A DNA stretch of 64,000 nt from Tetragonia tetragonoides (Eukaryota; Streptophyta; Magnoliopsida; Caryophyllales; Aizoaceae): assembly GCA_038025085.1 (NCBI GenBank), contig CM076145.1, forward strand, positions 12,683,000-12,746,999, given 5' to 3'. The translations under genes and the position numbers were made by a program. The notes under the pieces were generated by a model. The model ran no database searches. It was not told the DNA's origin and saw only the letters and a list, made by a program, of their open reading frames with translations. This document shows positions 49,204-59,900 of this stretch, piece after piece. Position 1 is the first letter of the stretch. Every line of letters starts with the position of its first letter.

Positions 49204-50791
49204 ATGGGTGACCCCAACTATATGGCAAAGTTGTTAACTGCCATGGAGGATCTAAAGGCGTCTTTCCAGTTTCAAGAAGAGCGGATGATAGCTATGGAAA
49301 AGAAGCAACAAGAAGACGTGATGGACAATGGTTTAATAAGCTCATATTCCATTGAAGTTCCTCAATTTCAAGAACCTATGTTTCGCACTAGATGTAGATC
49401 GTATGAGAAGGTATGCAACGTTATTATTCATGGTGGTTGTCCTAAGAACTTTGTGTCAACTTACATGGTAGAAAAGCTTTGTTTGACATCCATAGAACAT
49501 CCTTCTCCATACAAGGTGCATTGGTTCAACAAGGTGAGCGATATAGAGGTAACTAAGTATATATTTATTCCTGTTACTATTGGGTCATATGGTGGTGTAG
49601 TTCGTTGTGATGTAGTTTCCATGGATGATTGTCACATGTTATTTGGTAGACCCTGGATGGATTTTAAAAGAGTTACACATGACAAGGTCCATAACACTTA
49701 TGCTTTACGTCATTGTGGAAAGCGAATTATTTTAACACCTTTGTTATCCGGTTTTGAAAGTATTTCTAAACCTAAGGTAAAGAGTGAGAATGAGATAACA
49801 ATTGTTGAGAACAAAGTTGAAGAACAATCAAGTTCAAGATCTTTTGTAGAGAATATTGAATCGAAAGAGGAGTTTGAAGAGAAAATGAGTGCGAATCTCG
49901 TTGGAGATAAATTTTCTGTCTTTTTGATAAAAGTAGAACAAGAAAAACAAGAAGTTGTCGATTCTCAACAAGAAAAAAAAACAAATAGAAGAATCTTTAT
50001 TTTGGGAACAAGAAGCTCTTGAAGTTGTTCAACCACAAGATGAGAATTTTGATGTTGATGACCTTTTCAAAGAAGAATTTTCTTTTGACCCAAATCAACC
50101 ACCTATATTTGATGAGGTAAGTCAAGAAGGTGAGGTTGACAACATTACTAACATTGTGATCGTGGATGCTTCAAATATTTCTCATGAGGGAACGTTTCAG
50201 AATTTGTGTTCTATGGTTCCGCCTAGTGTTGTCAAGATGGGGGGAACAATTCTTGTTCCATTACATGATCCACTCGCTCCGCCAGTACCTACTATGCTTA
50301 ATGTACCATGTGAGTTCTTCACAATATCTCACGTGTTGAGGAGTAGAGTTAATGGAAAAACTAAGAGCACAACTTCAAGCAGTAACAATGATGTTGTTCA
50401 CTATGTTGTTAATCACGTGGATACGAAGTATGACGTTGGATCTACAATGAAAACTACTTTGGGCACTCATGCTAAGTCAGGTTTACAATTTCTTCTATAT
50501 GACGAAGAATTGAGGACAATTCTTTTTGAAGAAAGGGAGATTGATGCGGGAGCAAGTGAGCAATTTAAAGAAAAGAACCAAGAAACAAGCAAAGTAACAA
50601 ATACTCTTGAATACATCGTGTTGCTTTTATGGTTATGCATTAATGTGGCTCCTACAAGCATGATTACATGGAGTTTCCATGCAAGGTCGGGATTCAAGCT
50701 CTTGTTATATGATCAAGTTCATTATGGAGATCCTCGTAATCTTGGCAGTTCTGACAGTTGTTCGTATTTTGGCCATAACTCGCTCACATGA
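49204..50791 (+). pseudogene. E3 Gag N terminus-protease fusion with acidic spacer
   Basis: The ATG at 49204 follows a leader matching E4. The first about 38 residues match the E4 Gag start; the capsid core and zinc knuckle are then missing, and the frame passes directly to an aspartic-protease-like domain (about 49390-49750) ending in a LFGRPW box. The expected D-G-G at the active site reads H-G-G (IIHGGC), so proteolysis should be lost. Next comes a Lys/Glu-rich segment; around the A run at 49972-49980 the frame shifts by one base, and the second frame is open from there to 50791, crossing the polypurine tract and 249 bases of LTR. The first frame alone ends at 50022. No enzyme downstream. 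Confidence 0.8.
50529..50541 (+). other. E3 polypurine tract
   Basis: GAAGAAAGGGAGA plus T directly before the 3' LTR, same as E4; read in frame as EEREI. Confidence 0.85.
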
Positions 50792-51388
50792 AACCTAAAC
50801 GTGATGATTCAAATCTCTGTGGAAAGATATGATCGAGATCTACAACATTGATACTTTGCATTTTCTCTAATTCAAAGCGCAACATGGTTAAAATTGAGTT
50901 ACAAGTTACGGAACATATTCCTTGCGCGCCAAGGCAACGACTTTAGTTTAGTTATTGTGTCCTAGTTTACTTTTATTTGTTTAAACGTGATTTATTATTT
51001 AGAAAAGATATAATATGAATATAATTAGCATTAGGAGTCCATTAGGTATTAGGAAAGTTGTTAGTTAGTTCGTTTTACAATTGTAATCAGTTTCATAGTT
51101 AGTTTCCTACTTGGATTAGGATTCCTAGTATCTTTAGATTTCTTAGTCTATAAATAGGGGAGACCACGAAATTGTAATATAGACTTTGATGATTAATGAT
51201 TAATACGTGAGTATTTACCTCCCTCAAATTGAGTGATTCAGTTTGAAACCCTTGTGTGTGATGCGCAAGTATTGTTCTTGAGTGATTCTTGAACGAAAAC
51301 CTCAACCCCCTGAGTGATTCGAGAGGTATATCCCTTTTATTGCTTTTTATTTATCAAAATACAGAAAATCCCTAAATAAATCACATCA
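50542..51388 (+). repeat. E3 3' LTR
   Basis: 847 bp, paired with 48225-49070. The spacer reading frame occupies its first 250 bases and stops at 50791. Confidence 0.96.
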
Positions 51389-51393
51389 CTATT

Positions 51394-52024
51394 AAGCTCG
51401 TTTCTTCTGGGATTCTTGTTATTTGTTCTATTATCTTTCTTCTCGTGGTGGTTTCAAGTGGAAAGGAGGAGTTTTGGACCTTCAAACAACTCATTATATT
51501 TCATCGCTCTCGCTGGACGAGCGACTGGAGCAGTCTTGGGATTTCTCTTATATCTGAAGTTCTAGAGGTAAAGTTCGTGGCTTTCTTAGCTCTTTGGATT
51601 CCTAAGACATAGATCTACAAAACTCTCTTGGTGGAATTTTTATTTTGTCTTAGAAAGTCGTGAGATAATTCATGTTATTTTGCTCTGTTTTATGTGCGTT
51701 TGAGCTGAAGCTAGTTGTTTGTTGTTGGAAAGTTATTTGCTGGTTATGTTGTGATTATTTGGGTGATATAAGCTTGTAATCTTCTTGTCTTAACCTTTCT
51801 CTTCTTAGTCTGTATTTCTATCTCTCTCTCTTATTCTATTAAAGCAAGAAGATCACACCCTCATTTCTCTAAACGTTTACATCGAACGTAATGAAATCTT
51901 AGGGGCTCATTTGTGATTTGCTTCCCAAAACACAATACCTTCTATTTTCTGTCTAAGCCAGCGACAAAACAAAACCTTAAGCCAAATATTCTTTTGCCAA
52001 CACCACAAAGAACCTAGCTACAAA
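51394..52024 (+). other. E2 5' leader (continued after E3)
   Basis: Untranslated leader, nearly identical to the E1 leader over its first ~220 bases. It contains CTAGAG/GTAAAG near 51565, a possible splice donor, and CT-rich sequence near 51830. The context AGCTACAAA precedes the gag ATG. No gene is seen. Confidence 0.7.
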
Positions 52025-53030
52025 ATGGCCGGAGGTTTTCAAAGGGGCATGACTGTCGAACAAGCTCAACTCTCGGGACGCCTTAGGGCTCTTGAGGATA
52101 AGTTCGATCGTGCCCTTGCATTTATGGAGAGACAAGAAGAAGGAGGGAATCCTTTTCACAATAGAGGTGGTCCTCCCGATGAGAGTGGAGACTCTAGCTC
52201 ATCCCATGGCGAGTCTAGTGAGGGCTCTCGCTCTCGTTCTCCTCGGAGAAGAAGGGGACACAAGGATGATTTGAGGGACCTCAAGCTGGAGGTTTCGGAC
52301 TTTGAGGGTACTCTTGACCCTAGTGACTTCCTTGAGTGGCTACGCAACATTGAGAGGCTTTTTGAAGCCAAGGCCTATGATAATGAGAAATGCTACAAGG
52401 TGGCATCCCTTAAGATGAAGAAGTATGCTTCTCTTTGGCTCGACAATATGAAGCAACAACGAGCAAGAGAGGGTAAAAGCAAGGTCAAGACATGGAGTAA
52501 GCTCAAAACCTTGTTGACAAGGAGGTTTGTGCCCGAAAGTTACAAGCAACACCTATACCTCCAACTCACTCAACTATCTCAAGGGGCTTGTGATGTCTAC
52601 CGGTATCATGGAGGTGAAAGAATATTTCCAAGAGTTTGAGAAGCTTGTGATGTCTACCGGTGTCATTGAAGCTCACGAACACACCATATCACGGTTTGTT
52701 CATGGCCTAAACCCTAGCATTAGGGAGAGGGTCGAGCTACAGCAATTGTGGACCTTAGATGATGCCATCAAGTTGTCTCTCAAGGTGGCCAAGAAACAAA
52801 AGGAAAAGAGGTCTTATCCTAAGCTCTTTCCTAAGACCCCAACTACCTATTCTAAGGGTAGTACATGTGGCACTAAGGACTCTAGTGTCAAGCAAGAAAA
52901 GAAGCCCGAGGCGAGCAAACCTCCCTCTATGGAGAAAAGATGCTACAAGTGCCATGGTTTTGGCCATTATAAGGTGGATTGCCCTAACAAGAAAGACATG
53001 ACAGCCAAGGAGGCCGAAGAAATACCCACG
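52025..53030 (+). pseudogene. E2 gag (capsid and zinc knuckle), frameshifted
   Basis: Gag starts MAGGFQRGMTVEQ, passes a Ser/Arg-rich linker (SRSRSPRRRR), then the plant gag core (VSDFEGTLDPSDFLEWL, SLWLDNMKQQRAR, RRFVPESY). The first frame stops at 52639. A 19-base segment at 52586-52604 duplicates one at 52643-52661 and throws the reading out of frame; the true frame resumes here (MEVKEYFQEFEKL, then HTISRFVHGLNPSIRERVEL). A CX2CX4HX4C zinc knuckle (CYKCHGFGHYKVDC) is at 52941-52982. It builds the particle and binds the RNA. It is continuous in frame with pol. Confidence 0.9.
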
Positions 53031-53159
53031 GATATTGAGTCCGAGGGTGAACCATTGAGTGATCCTCACTATGATGATCATGAAGAGTATGTGGAGGCGG
53101 ATAGAGGTGAACTTCTAGTCACAAGGAGAGTTCTCCATGCCGAGGAGATTCCTAATGAT

Positions 53160-53459
53160 CGGGCTCAAAGGGAAAACATCTTCCATACTCGTTGCACTAT
53201 ACAAGGAAAAGTTTGTCAACTCATCATTGATGGGGGTAGTTGTGCAAATGCCGCTTCTACACTCCTTGTAGATAAGCTTGGCTTGCCTACCTCCAAGCAT
53301 CCTATCCCTTACAAGCTTCAATGGCTTAACAAGGGAAGTGAAGTCAAGGTAACCCGACAAGTTTCTATCCCTTTCTCCATTGGTACTACTTATAAAGATG
53401 ATGTGCTTTGTGATGTGATTCCTATGGATGCTTGTCATGTTTTGTTGGGTAGACCGTGA
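53160..53459 (+). pseudogene. E2 aspartic protease domain, ends at TGA
   Basis: Retropepsin-like domain with active-site LIIDGGSC (Asp at 53229-53231; DGG in place of D-S/T-G, as in many plant Ty3 elements) and the closing CDVIPMDACHVLLGRP box. It would cut the Gag-Pol polyprotein. A Trp codon directly after LLGRP reads TGA at 53457-53459, consistent with a TGG to TGA transition. The downstream frame is unbroken, so this is a nonsense mutation, not a domain end. Confidence 0.88.
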
Positions 53460-54224
53460 CTGTTTGATAGGCATGTATGGCATAATGGGAGGGCTAATAC
53501 TTATTCCTTATTCTTGGGTGGGAAAAAGATCATTTTAGCTCCTTTATTATCGGGTGATCTTGTTGATAAACGTGATAAGCATGGAAAGGGTTTGTTCATG
53601 AGCATGACAGAAGTTGAAAAGGAGATATGTGATAATGTTGTTGTGTGTGCTTTGCTTGTTGTTGAAGAAGGAGAGTCCTTGGATGGTTGTGACATTCCTA
53701 ATTTGGTGAGACCTTTGCTTGAGTCTTATTGTGATGTGTTTCCTAAGGATTTGCCCCCGGGTTTGCCACCATTTAGAGGAATTGAGCACCAAATAGACCT
53801 TGTTCCCGGCTCTACTCTCCCTAATAGGGCAGCCTATAGGTGTTCCCCTATGGAGGCCAAAGAATTGCAAAAACAACTTGATGAATTGGTTGCTAGAGGC
53901 TATGTTCAGCCAAGTATGAGTCCTTGTTCAGTTCCAACCCTATTGGTTCCGAAAAAGGATGGTACTATGCGTATGTGTGTGGATAGTCGTGCCATAAACA
54001 ATATCACAATCAAGTATAGGTACCCCATTCCTCGTTTGGATGATATGTTAGATGAATTGCATGGTTCAAACTTGTTTTCCAAGATTGATCTTCGTATTGG
54101 GCGTTTTGTGGTTGTTTATTTTGATGATATTCTTGTATATTCTAAGTCACAAGATGAGCATTTGATACATCTCAAGGAGGTCTTTGAAACTTTGAGAAAG
54201 AACAAGTTGTATGGCAAAATTTAA
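53460..54224 (+). pseudogene. E2 reverse transcriptase N-terminal part, internal deletion and TAA
   Basis: Starts in frame after the TGA with the protease-RT linker (KKIILAPLLSGD), then RT fingers: SYCDVFPKDLPPGLPP, the YRCSPMEAKELQKQL segment and LVPKKDGTMRMCVDSRAINN. At about 54093-54098 FSKIDLR joins directly to IGRFVVVYFDDIL, skipping the segment of about 60-65 residues that normally separates the first palm motif from the catalytic YXDD box. The YFDD box is at 54117-54128. The frame ends at TAA (54222-54224) in place of a Lys codon, before KCEF. Both lesions rule out function. Confidence 0.9.
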
Positions 54225-54900
54225 AAGTGTGAGTTCTTGGCTCCTAAGGTGGTTTTTCTCGGTTATGTGTTCTCTTGTGATGGTATTTCTATGGATCCTA
54301 CTAAGGTAGAGGCAATCAAATCTTGGCCTCAACCCAAGACTATCACGGAGGTGCGTAGCTTTCATGGCCTAGCTTCATTTTATAGGCGCTTCATAAGGGA
54401 TTTCTCTACCCTTCTCTTCCCTATCACGGATTGCATGAAAAGAGGGAAATTTGAGTGGACTAAGGCTGCAAATCAGGCCTTTGAGTCCTTGAAAGAGAAG
54501 CTTAGTTCAGCTCCTATCTTAGCACTCCCCAACTTTGATGCTCTCTTTGAACTAGACTGCGATGCAAGTGGAATTGGCATTGGGACTGTATTGATTCAAG
54601 AGAAGAGGCCGGTTGCATTCTTTAGTGAGAAATTGAGTGGTCCTAAGCTCAATTACAGCACCTATGACAAGGAATTCTATGCTCTCGTGCGTGCTATTGA
54701 TCATTGGGCACACTACCTTAAGCCCAAACAGTTTGTGCTCTATTCTGACCATGAGGCTTTGAAGTACATCAATGGCCAACTCAAGCTCAATCCAAGACAT
54801 GCCAAGTGGGTAGAGTGCTTGCAATCATTCTCCTTTGTATCCAAACACAAGGAAGGCAAGAGTAATGTTGTGGCTGATGCGTTGTCAAGGAGATACTCTA
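54225..54900 (+). pseudogene. E2 reverse transcriptase thumb and RNase H
   Basis: Same frame as the preceding part. It begins with the thumb (KCEFLAPKVVFLGYVFS, the SWPQPKTITEVRSFHGLASFYRRFI region). RNase H follows with all four expected acidic residues: Asp in CDASG (54561), Glu in DKEF (54672), Asp in YSDHE (54747), Asp in VVADALS (54876). RNase H removes the RNA strand during reverse transcription. The domain itself is undamaged; the open frame from 54237 to 56150 carries it together with integrase. Confidence 0.92.
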
Positions 54901-56068
54901 TGCTCTCTATCTTGGAGGCTCGGATACTTGGGTTTTATTTTATTAAAGACCTCTATTTGGAGGATGATTTCTTTGCTCCCATTGTCAAAAAGGAAGTCCC
55001 TGATCCTAAGGCTCAATATACCATGCAAGAAGGGTTCTTATTCAAGAACAACAAGCTTTGTGTCCCTAAGAATTCTATAAGGGACTTGTTGATAAAGGAA
55101 GCGCATGGAGGTGGTCTAGCTGGTCATTTTGGCTACACCAAGACTTATGAGATATTATGTGAGCATTTCTATTGGCCGTGCATGCTTGGTGATGTTCAAG
55201 CGCTTGTGGCTCGTTGCTCTTCTTGCCAACAAGCCAAGGCTCACTTTCACAAAGGACTTTACACTCCTCTCCCGGTTCCTAATGGCCCTTGGGAAGATTT
55301 GAGCATGGATTTCATCATGGCTCTTCCTAGGACTCAGCGAGGCAAAAATTCTATCATGGTGGTGGTTGATCGTTTCTCTAAGATGTCCCATTTTGTCCCA
55401 TGTAATCAAATAAATGATGCTAGCAAAGTCGCTGAATTGTTCTTCAAGGAGATAGTGAGACTTCAAGGTGTTCCTAGGTCCATTATCTCGGATAGGGATA
55501 CCAAATTCTTGAGTTATTTCTGGAAAACTCTATGGAGGTTGCTTGGTACCCGTTTGCTCTTTAGTACCTCTCATCATCCTCAAACGGATGGCCAAACTGA
55601 AGTGACCAACCGAACCTTGGGTACATTATTGAAGGCTCTTGTGAAGAAGACACTCAAGGATTGGGATCTAAAGTTTCCCTTTGCTGAATTTGCATTCAAC
55701 CGTACTCCAAGTAGTGCCACGGGTAAGAGTCCCATTGAAGTGTGCTATGGCCTCAATCCCCTCACTCCCTTGGACCTCATTCCTCTCTCCATTGAGGCAA
55801 GAAAGAGTGTTGATGCCGAGGCTAAGGCTCGTGAAATCAAGAAACTCCATGAGCAAGTTAGAGCTCAAATCGTGAAGACAAATGAGGCCTATAAGGTTAA
55901 AGCCAACAAGAACCGCAAGCAAGCTGCATTCCAGCCCGATGATCTAGTATGGTTGCACTTGAGGAAAGAAAGATTCCCCTCCAAGCGCAAGAACAAGCTC
56001 ATGCCTAGGGCTGATGGTCCATTTAAGGTGCTTGAAGGAATTGGAAACAATGCCTACAAGGTTGAGCA
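54901..56068 (+). pseudogene. E2 integrase
   Basis: N-terminal zinc domain: His in AHGGG (55104) and GHFGY, Cys pair in CSSC near 55216-55227. Catalytic core: Asp in SMDFIM (55308), Asp in ISDRDTKF (55491), Glu in GQTEVTNR, with exactly 35 residues between the last two (D-X35-E). The C-terminal GPF box (ADGPFKV) is near 56015. Integrase joins the cDNA to target DNA. The wording of the core (PWEDLSMDF, HPQTDGQTE) is that of plant chromoviruses, closest in my memory to the CRM clade. All catalytic residues are present, so this domain could be functional if expressed alone. A one-base shift near 56068 ends the intact part. Confidence 0.93.
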
Positions 56069-56335
56069 CCAGGAGATTCAAGCGTTTCTAGTACTTTCAA
56101 TGTTGGAGATCTTATGCCATACTTGGAAGATGAGTACTTGGACGACTTGAGGACAAGTCCAAATCAAGAAGGGGAGAATGATACGAGTGTAACAAGCAAC
56201 TCAATTGAGCACAAGGAAGAAAGCATGGACGCTAATCAACTCTTTCCAAGCATTAGCACCATTGGTTATGTAGAGGCTCTTAAGGATAATCCTAACTGTT
56301 CTAAGGGTTATACCTTAATTACTTTGCTTAATTAG
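56069..56335 (+). pseudogene. E2 integrase C-terminal tail entering the 3' LTR
   Basis: After the shift at about 56068, another frame is open from VSSTFNVGDL and MPYLEDEYLDDLRTSP through the polypurine tract and 157 bases into the 3' LTR, stopping at 56335. There is no ordinary chromodomain. A polyprotein tail that extends into the LTR is a feature I recall for CRM-clade elements, where a C-terminal motif has been linked to centromere targeting. The last 36 residues (from 56225) match the LTR frame of E1. Confidence 0.72.
56168..56178 (+). other. E2 polypurine tract
   Basis: GAAGGGGAGAA immediately before the 3' LTR; it is coding in the tail frame (EGEN). Confidence 0.88.
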
Positions 56336-56981
56336 TCCTTAATTATGCTTATAATAATGCTTAGGCATAGCTCTAATTTCTGCATTTTGTTTTGTTAAAT
56401 ATGCGTACTAATTAGGCCGTACAAAAGGAGTTTGTTCCTTGGCTTAGTAATTGATACAAATAGCTTGAAAATAGCATAGAGCGGACAGCAAGGCAGCAGC
56501 AAATGAAGATAAAAGGTACAACAGCACCTACTGGTGGATTCGTACAAGGAGGCGCTCCAAATTGTACTATCCGAGTACACTTGTGAGCTGGCGGCAGGAC
56601 CACAAAAACGACTCCTTTTGAGAGCCTTATCTCATTGTGCCATCTTAGCTTGTTTCTAGAATGATCCTCTAGCGTTTTCAGCTTATAAATAGTATCCTTA
56701 TCCTTGTAAGAAAGCAGATTTGATGAATGAAAACACAAGATAGAGCTCTGCCTCTGTTCAAAAGCTATGCTTGGGTATTTACGCTTCTACTAATTCTTTC
56801 TTACTGCTTAATTGCTTGGGAGAGATAAGCAAGGGTGGGGATCCTCTTAGGCGACTAAACTTGTGCTTAATTGCTGAGTTGTGGAGTTAAGAGTTTAATT
56901 GGTTTATTTATCTAAACACAAAAACACAAAAAGAAGTCACCCTGTTGCATTCCGACGAGCTTGCTGTTTGTTTTCGTATCA
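56179..56981 (+). repeat. E2 3' LTR
   Basis: 803 bp, TGATACGAG to CGTATCA. A TATAAAT motif is at 56684. Related to but distinct from the E1 LTR; the shared region is best around the YVEALKD-coding segment and from the GGCGC(C)AGG region to the end. Confidence 0.95.
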
Positions 56982-59900
56982 GTTCTTTTGTGTTTTATAT
57001 TAAGAGAAAGCACCCAAATGCTTTGTTTGCATTCATTTGAGTGTGAAACTATGCCAAGGATGTTTACAAGTACAAACAAGCTTCAACTCAAGCTTTTGAA
57101 TGATTTTACGCGCTTTAAAAGCTCATACGACTAGGGTGAAAGAGATTGAGTTCTTTTGTGTTGTATATTAAGAGAAAGCACTTAAATGCTTTGTTTTCAT
57201 TCATTTGAGTGTGAAACTATGCCAAGGATGTTTGCAAGTACAAACAAGCTTCAACTCAAGCTTTTGAATGGTTTTACGCGTTTTAAAATCTCATACGACT
57301 AGGGTGAAAGAGATTGAGTTCTTTTGTGTTGTATATCAAGAGAAAGCACCTAAATGCCTTCTTTGCATTCATTGGAATAAGAAACTACAGCAAGGATGTT
57401 TACAGGTACAAACAAGCTTCAACTCAAGTTTTTGAATGCATTTACGCGTTTTAACAGCTCTTACGACTAGTCGAAAAGAGATTGAGTTCTTTTGTGTTGT
57501 ATATTAAGAAAAAGCACACAAATGCTTTGTTTACATTCATTTGAGTGTGAAACTACACCAAGGATGTTTACAACTACAAACAAGCTTCAATTCAAGCTTT
57601 TGAATGCATTTACGCGTTTTAAAAGCTCATGCGACAAGGGTGAAAGAGATTGAGTTCTTTTGTGTTGTATATTAAGAGAAAGCATTCAAATGCTTAATTT
57701 GCATTCATTTGAGTGAGAAACTACACCAAGGATGTTTACAAGTGCAAACAAGCATCAACTCAAGCTTTTTAATGCATTTACGCATTTTACCAGCTCTTAC
57801 GACTAGGTGAAAGAGATTGAGTTCTTTTGTGTTATATATTAAGAGAAAGCACCCAAATGCTTTGTTTGCATTCATTTGTGTGTTAAACTATACCAAGGAT
57901 GTTTATAAGTGCAAACAAGCTTCAACTCAAGCTTTTGAATGCATTTACGCATTTTATAAGCTCATACGACTAGAGTGAAAGAGATTGAGTTCTTTTGTGT
58001 TGTATATTAAGAGAAAGCACCCAAATGCTTTGTTTAAATTCATTTGAGTGAGAAACTACAACAAGGATGTTTACAAGTACAAATGAGCTTCAACTCAAGA
58101 TTTTGAATGCATTTACGCGTTTTAAAACCTCATACGACTAGGGTGAAAGAGGTTGAATTCTTTTGTGTTGTATAATAAGAGAAAGCACACAAATGCTATG
58201 TTTGCATTCATTTGATTGTGAAACTACACCAAGGATGTTTACAAGTACAAATAAGCTTCAACTCAAGCTTTTGAATGCATTTACGAGTTTAACAGCTCTT
58301 ACGACTAGGTGAAAGAGATTGAGTTCTTTTGTGTTGTATATTAAGAGAAAGCACCCAAATGGTTTGTTTGCATTCATTTGAGTGAGAAACTACACCAAGG
58401 ATGTTTACAAGTACAAACAAGCTTCAACTAAAGCTTTTGAATTCATTTACGCTTTTTTAAAGCTCATACGACTAGGGTGAAAGAGATTGAGTTCTTTTGT
58501 GTTGTATATTAAGTGAAAGAACCAAAGTGCTTTCTTTGCATTCAATTGAGTGAGAAACTACACAAAGGATGTTTACAAGTACAAACAAGCTTCAACTCAA
58601 GCTTTTGAATGCATTTACGCGTTTTAACAGCTCTTACGACTAGGTTGAAAGAGATTGAGTTCTTTTGTGTTGTATATTAAGAGAAAGCACCCAAATGCTT
58701 TGTTTGCATTAATTTAAGGGAGAAACTACACCAAGGATGTTTACAAGTATAAACAAGCTTCAACTCAAGCTTTTGAATGTATTTACGCGTTTTAAAAGCT
58801 CATACGACTAGGGTGAAAGAGATTGAGTTCTTTTGTGTTATATATTAAGAGAAAGCACCCAAATGCTTTGTTTGCATTCATTTGAGTGAGAAACTACACC
58901 AAGGATGTTTACAAGTACAAACAAGCTTCAACTCAAGCTTTTGAATGCATTTACGCGTCTTAACAGCTCTTACGACTAGGGTGAAAGAGATTGAGTTCTT
59001 TTGTGTTGTATATTAGGCGAAAGCACCCAAATGCTTTGTATGCATTCATTTAAGGGAGAAACTACACCAAGGATGTTTTAAGTATAAACAAGCTTCAACT
59101 CAAGCTTTTGAATGCATTTACGCGTCTTAACATCTCTTACGATTAGGTGAAAGAGATTGAGTTCTTTTGTGTTGTATATTAAGCGAAAGCACCCAAATGC
59201 TTTGTTTGCATTCATTTGAGTGTGAAACTACACCAAGGATGTTTACAAGTACAAACAAGATTCAACTCAAGCTTTTGAATGGTTTTACGCGTTTTAAAAG
59301 CTCATACGACTAGGGTGAAAGAGATTGAGTTCTTTTGTGTTGTATATTAAGAGAAAGCACCCAAATGCTTTGTTTGCATTCATTTGAGTGTGAAACTACA
59401 CCAAGGATGTTTACAGGTACAAACATGCTTCAACTCAAGTTTTTGAATTCATTTAACCGTTTTAACAGCTCTTACGACTAGGCGAAAAGAGACTGAGTTC
59501 TTTACATTCATTTGAGTGTGAAACTACACCAAGGATGTTTACAACTACAAACAAGTTTCAACTCAAGCTTTTGAATGGTTTTACGCGTTTTAAAATCTCA
59601 TACGACTAGGGTGAATGAGATTGAGTTCTTTTGTGTTGTATATTAAGAGAAAGCACCTAAATGCCTTTTTTGCATTCATTTGAGTGAGAAACTATACCTA
59701 GGATGTTTGCAGGTACAAACAAGCTTCAACTCAAGTTTTTGAATGCATTTATGCGTTTTAACAGCTCTTACGACTAGTCGAAAAGAGATTGAGTTCTTTT
59801 GTGTTGTATATTAAGAAAAAGCACACAAATGCTTTGTTTACATTCATTTGAACGTGAAACTACACCAAGGATGTTTACAACTACAAACAAGCTTCAACTC

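Larger units (their letters stand above)
48225..51388 (+). mobile_element. E3: non-autonomous LTR element nested in E2
   Basis: A 3164 bp complete insertion flanked by CTATT (48220-48224 and 51389-51393), with LTRs of 846 and 847 bp. Internal region: primer site, short leader, Gag N terminus fused to a protease-like domain, acidic spacer running into the 3' LTR. There is no reverse transcriptase, RNase H or integrase. LTRs differ at about 31 positions plus one indel (3.7%). It has the same plus orientation as E2 and sits in E2's leader, so E2 was probably silenced by it. Family relation to E4 is shown by the LTRs, leader and EEREIDAGAS frame. Confidence 0.96.
47674..56981 (+). mobile_element. 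E2: Ty3/gypsy LTR retrotransposon, CRM-like, decayed
   Basis: This is a 9308 bp insertion including nested E3 (about 6.1 kb without it), flanked by GTTCT (47669-47673 and 56982-56986). Order: 5' LTR (526 bp, internally deleted), primer site, leader, gag, protease, reverse transcriptase, RNase H, integrase, polypurine tract, 3' LTR (803 bp). Integrase follows RNase H, the Ty3/gypsy order. The integrase core wording and a polyprotein tail that runs into the 3' LTR suggest the CRM clade of plant chromoviruses; that is inference needing a tree. It is inactive: frameshifts in gag and integrase tail, TGA at 53457, TAA at 54222, and a deleted reverse-transcriptase segment. LTRs differ at about 19 shared positions (3.6%). 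Confidence 0.95.

Noticed and set aside
51560..51575. Spliced intron in the E2 and E1 leaders (donor-like AG/GTAAAG)
   Set aside because: The donor context is shared by both elements but no convincing acceptor could be chosen by eye; noted only as a possibility.
53115..53483. Antisense ORFs across E2 gag-pol (also 52755-53081, 55155-55466, 55668-55922)
   Set aside because: Shadow frames opposite clear retroelement domains, with no protein motif of their own.
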